Positions 33,003-34,367 of a DNA stretch of 34,367 bases are shown one piece after another; position 1 is the first letter of the stretch, and each line of letters starts with the position of its first letter. Below the pieces are notes generated by a model. It worked only from the letters and a program-made list of their open reading frames with translations. It was not told the DNA's origin and searched no databases. The translations under genes were made by a program, and so were the position numbers. Source of the DNA: Hypsibius dujardini (Eukaryota; Tardigrada; Eutardigrada; Parachela; Hypsibiidae); assembly GCA_001579985.1 (NCBI GenBank), contig LRSR01012838.1, forward strand, positions 1-34,367, in the 5' to 3' direction.

Positions 33003-34367
33003 TGGAATCGTCTACATCCCCGCCTGCAGCACATTTCGTCATTCATCTGGAGGATCGCCGTTGAAACAAGTCCTTCGGGTATTTTGCATTTCATTTCAGG
33101 AAATTTCCGGAGTAATACTATCGCCAGTTCTCCTCGATTGTGGATGCTGCGTTACACGTCACTCCGGCGGCGTCCACCGTGTCCGCTGCATAGACTTGTT
33201 TCCAGTTCGAACAAGTTTTTTTTGCATTGTGTAAAGGATTCCTCGCGGTACATCATCCACCCTGAGTGACATCAGTCTGCCTGACTCGCCCGCGCCGTCC
33301 AAAGCTGAAGCTGATGCAGCCTAGTTGGCTCTTCAACTCCCGCCTCCATACAATCAACTACCCACTATCTCCACCTTCATCTATACTCCGGCAGTCCTTC
33401 CTCTCGACTCGGCTCCTGTTGCCCTTTTTCAAGAGCTATCTGTGCGGGCGGTCGCGGTCGCGGTTCTTTTCGTTTCCATCCCCTTTCTGTCTTCGCGGCA
33501 CTAGTCAGTTAATAGCTCTCCTTCCTATACTATCTATTCCTTCAGAATGTAATGTACTTACTCAGCTATTGCAAAAATTCTCATATTTTGTGTACGTCAC
33601 AGGCGCGTTTGAACACGTTTGCCCCATAGCGAAACTGTTCCGAAACAAGGCACGGAATACAAACGCGCCTTTGACGTAGGCAAAATATGAAGACTTCCAC
33701 TATACTGCAACGTACAAAATCCCGCTTTGTCGGCAGAAATTATCACGTCCATCCTGGTCTATTGATAATTCTATACTACATAAGAGAATGCTTCACTGTA
33801 GTCTCAATCACTTCTTCGACTTCCTTCCCTTTCATAACTTTCCTATATACTATCAACTGCAAATATACTTACTCTAAAATATTCAGTCTAATGGCTAGTT
33901 GGCTAGGTTTTACGCACACTCGTGGGGTGTTAGGCTTAATGATTGAAAATAGATTTCTTGTCCGCAGTAGCAGGCGCTCCAAATGTGTGGAGCAGAACAG
34001 TGCCTGAAAGATGCCAGATCCAGTTTATACGCCAGTTAATTTTTTCAACACTTGCAACAGCATTTCAAGCTGATATTCAGATATGCATCGGGTTTGGTCT
34101 AAACCGGATTTTTTTCAAGTGCTGAAATTAGGAGTACTTGCTACATATTTGTCCAATTAACGCGGAATTTTTATATTCTGATATAATAATTTGTAACAAA
34201 CACAAAACATTTTTTTTACTAGACCACAAGGTTTAAACGGTATGTACTATAGGGATTTAAAGTTTAGATGAAGATGTTTTAGGATAGAATAGGAGATTGA
34301 TTTAACTTGATCGGATTTAGGGTTAATTTAGCAAAATTAAAAAATTAACATTAAAACTGCGTCAGGC
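33003..34367. other. Gene-free right end of the window
   Basis: AT-rich, with a small hairpin element at 33582-33689. A 3' LTR of the old element may lie here, but I found no matching 5' copy. Confidence 0.5.
33582..33689. mobile_element. 108-bp inverted-repeat element
   Basis: The arms CATATTTTG..TACGTCA..GGCGCGTTT (33582-33610 and 33661-33689) are reverse complements at about 26 of 29 positions. This looks like a tiny MITE or a solo hairpin. Confidence 0.7.

Noticed and set aside
33266-34125. ORFs at the right end of the window
   Set aside because: They are low-complexity or unrecognisable, with no splice or domain support.

Overview
This window is animal nuclear DNA, most likely from an invertebrate. 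The genes have GT-AG introns and belong to metazoan families: the ZW10 kinetochore/tether protein, a GPR107-type seven-pass receptor, a ten-cysteine Ly6/uPAR GPI protein and a trypsin. Between them lie many microsatellites (GACA/TGTC, TTGA/AATC), small inverted-repeat elements and LTR retroelements. I cannot name the phylum from this sequence alone.

Layout. 1-2366, minus strand: the 5' two thirds of a zw10 homologue, running off the left edge. 2367-3442: a short divergent intergenic region. 3443-6429, plus strand: a complete eight-exon GPR107/GPR108-like gene. 6677-8554, plus strand: a five-exon Ly6/uPAR gene with signal peptide and GPI tail. 8517-8924, minus strand: a repeat-bearing ORF resembling a secreted prepropeptide, overlapping the Ly6 3' end. 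8925-13320: a repeat-rich island with an inverted GGTACC minisatellite, TA-flanked pogo/mariner-type MITEs that abut each other, a 512-bp element carrying only the DNA-binding HTH of a pogo-like transposase, a foldback element and an 18-bp minisatellite. 13324-14665, plus strand: a five-exon trypsin-like protease. 14666-16640: mostly empty, with one MITE.

16862-33002 is a nested retroelement complex. An old, decayed plus-strand Ty3/gypsy element (gag at 16862-17355, pol at 27834-31235, env-like start at 32652-33002) is interrupted inside its gag zinc-knuckle coding sequence by a younger 10,478-bp minus-strand LTR element (17356-27833). The younger element has 319-bp LTRs differing at about three positions and a TATA target duplication. 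It encodes Gag, a truncated RT, RNase H, an integrase fused in frame to an envelope-like glycoprotein, and extra ORFs between env and the 3' LTR. It has lost protease and the RT catalytic core and carries one frameshift and two in-frame TAG codons, so this copy is not autonomous.

The most notable points are the integrase-envelope fusion with a jingchuvirus-like Cys layout, the extra 3' ORFs, the HTH-only mini-transposon, the chain of MITEs sharing TA sites, and tetranucleotide or hexanucleotide arrays placed just downstream of the 5' splice site in five separate introns. Exon boundaries were read by eye from splice signals, phase and family similarity; no search was run.
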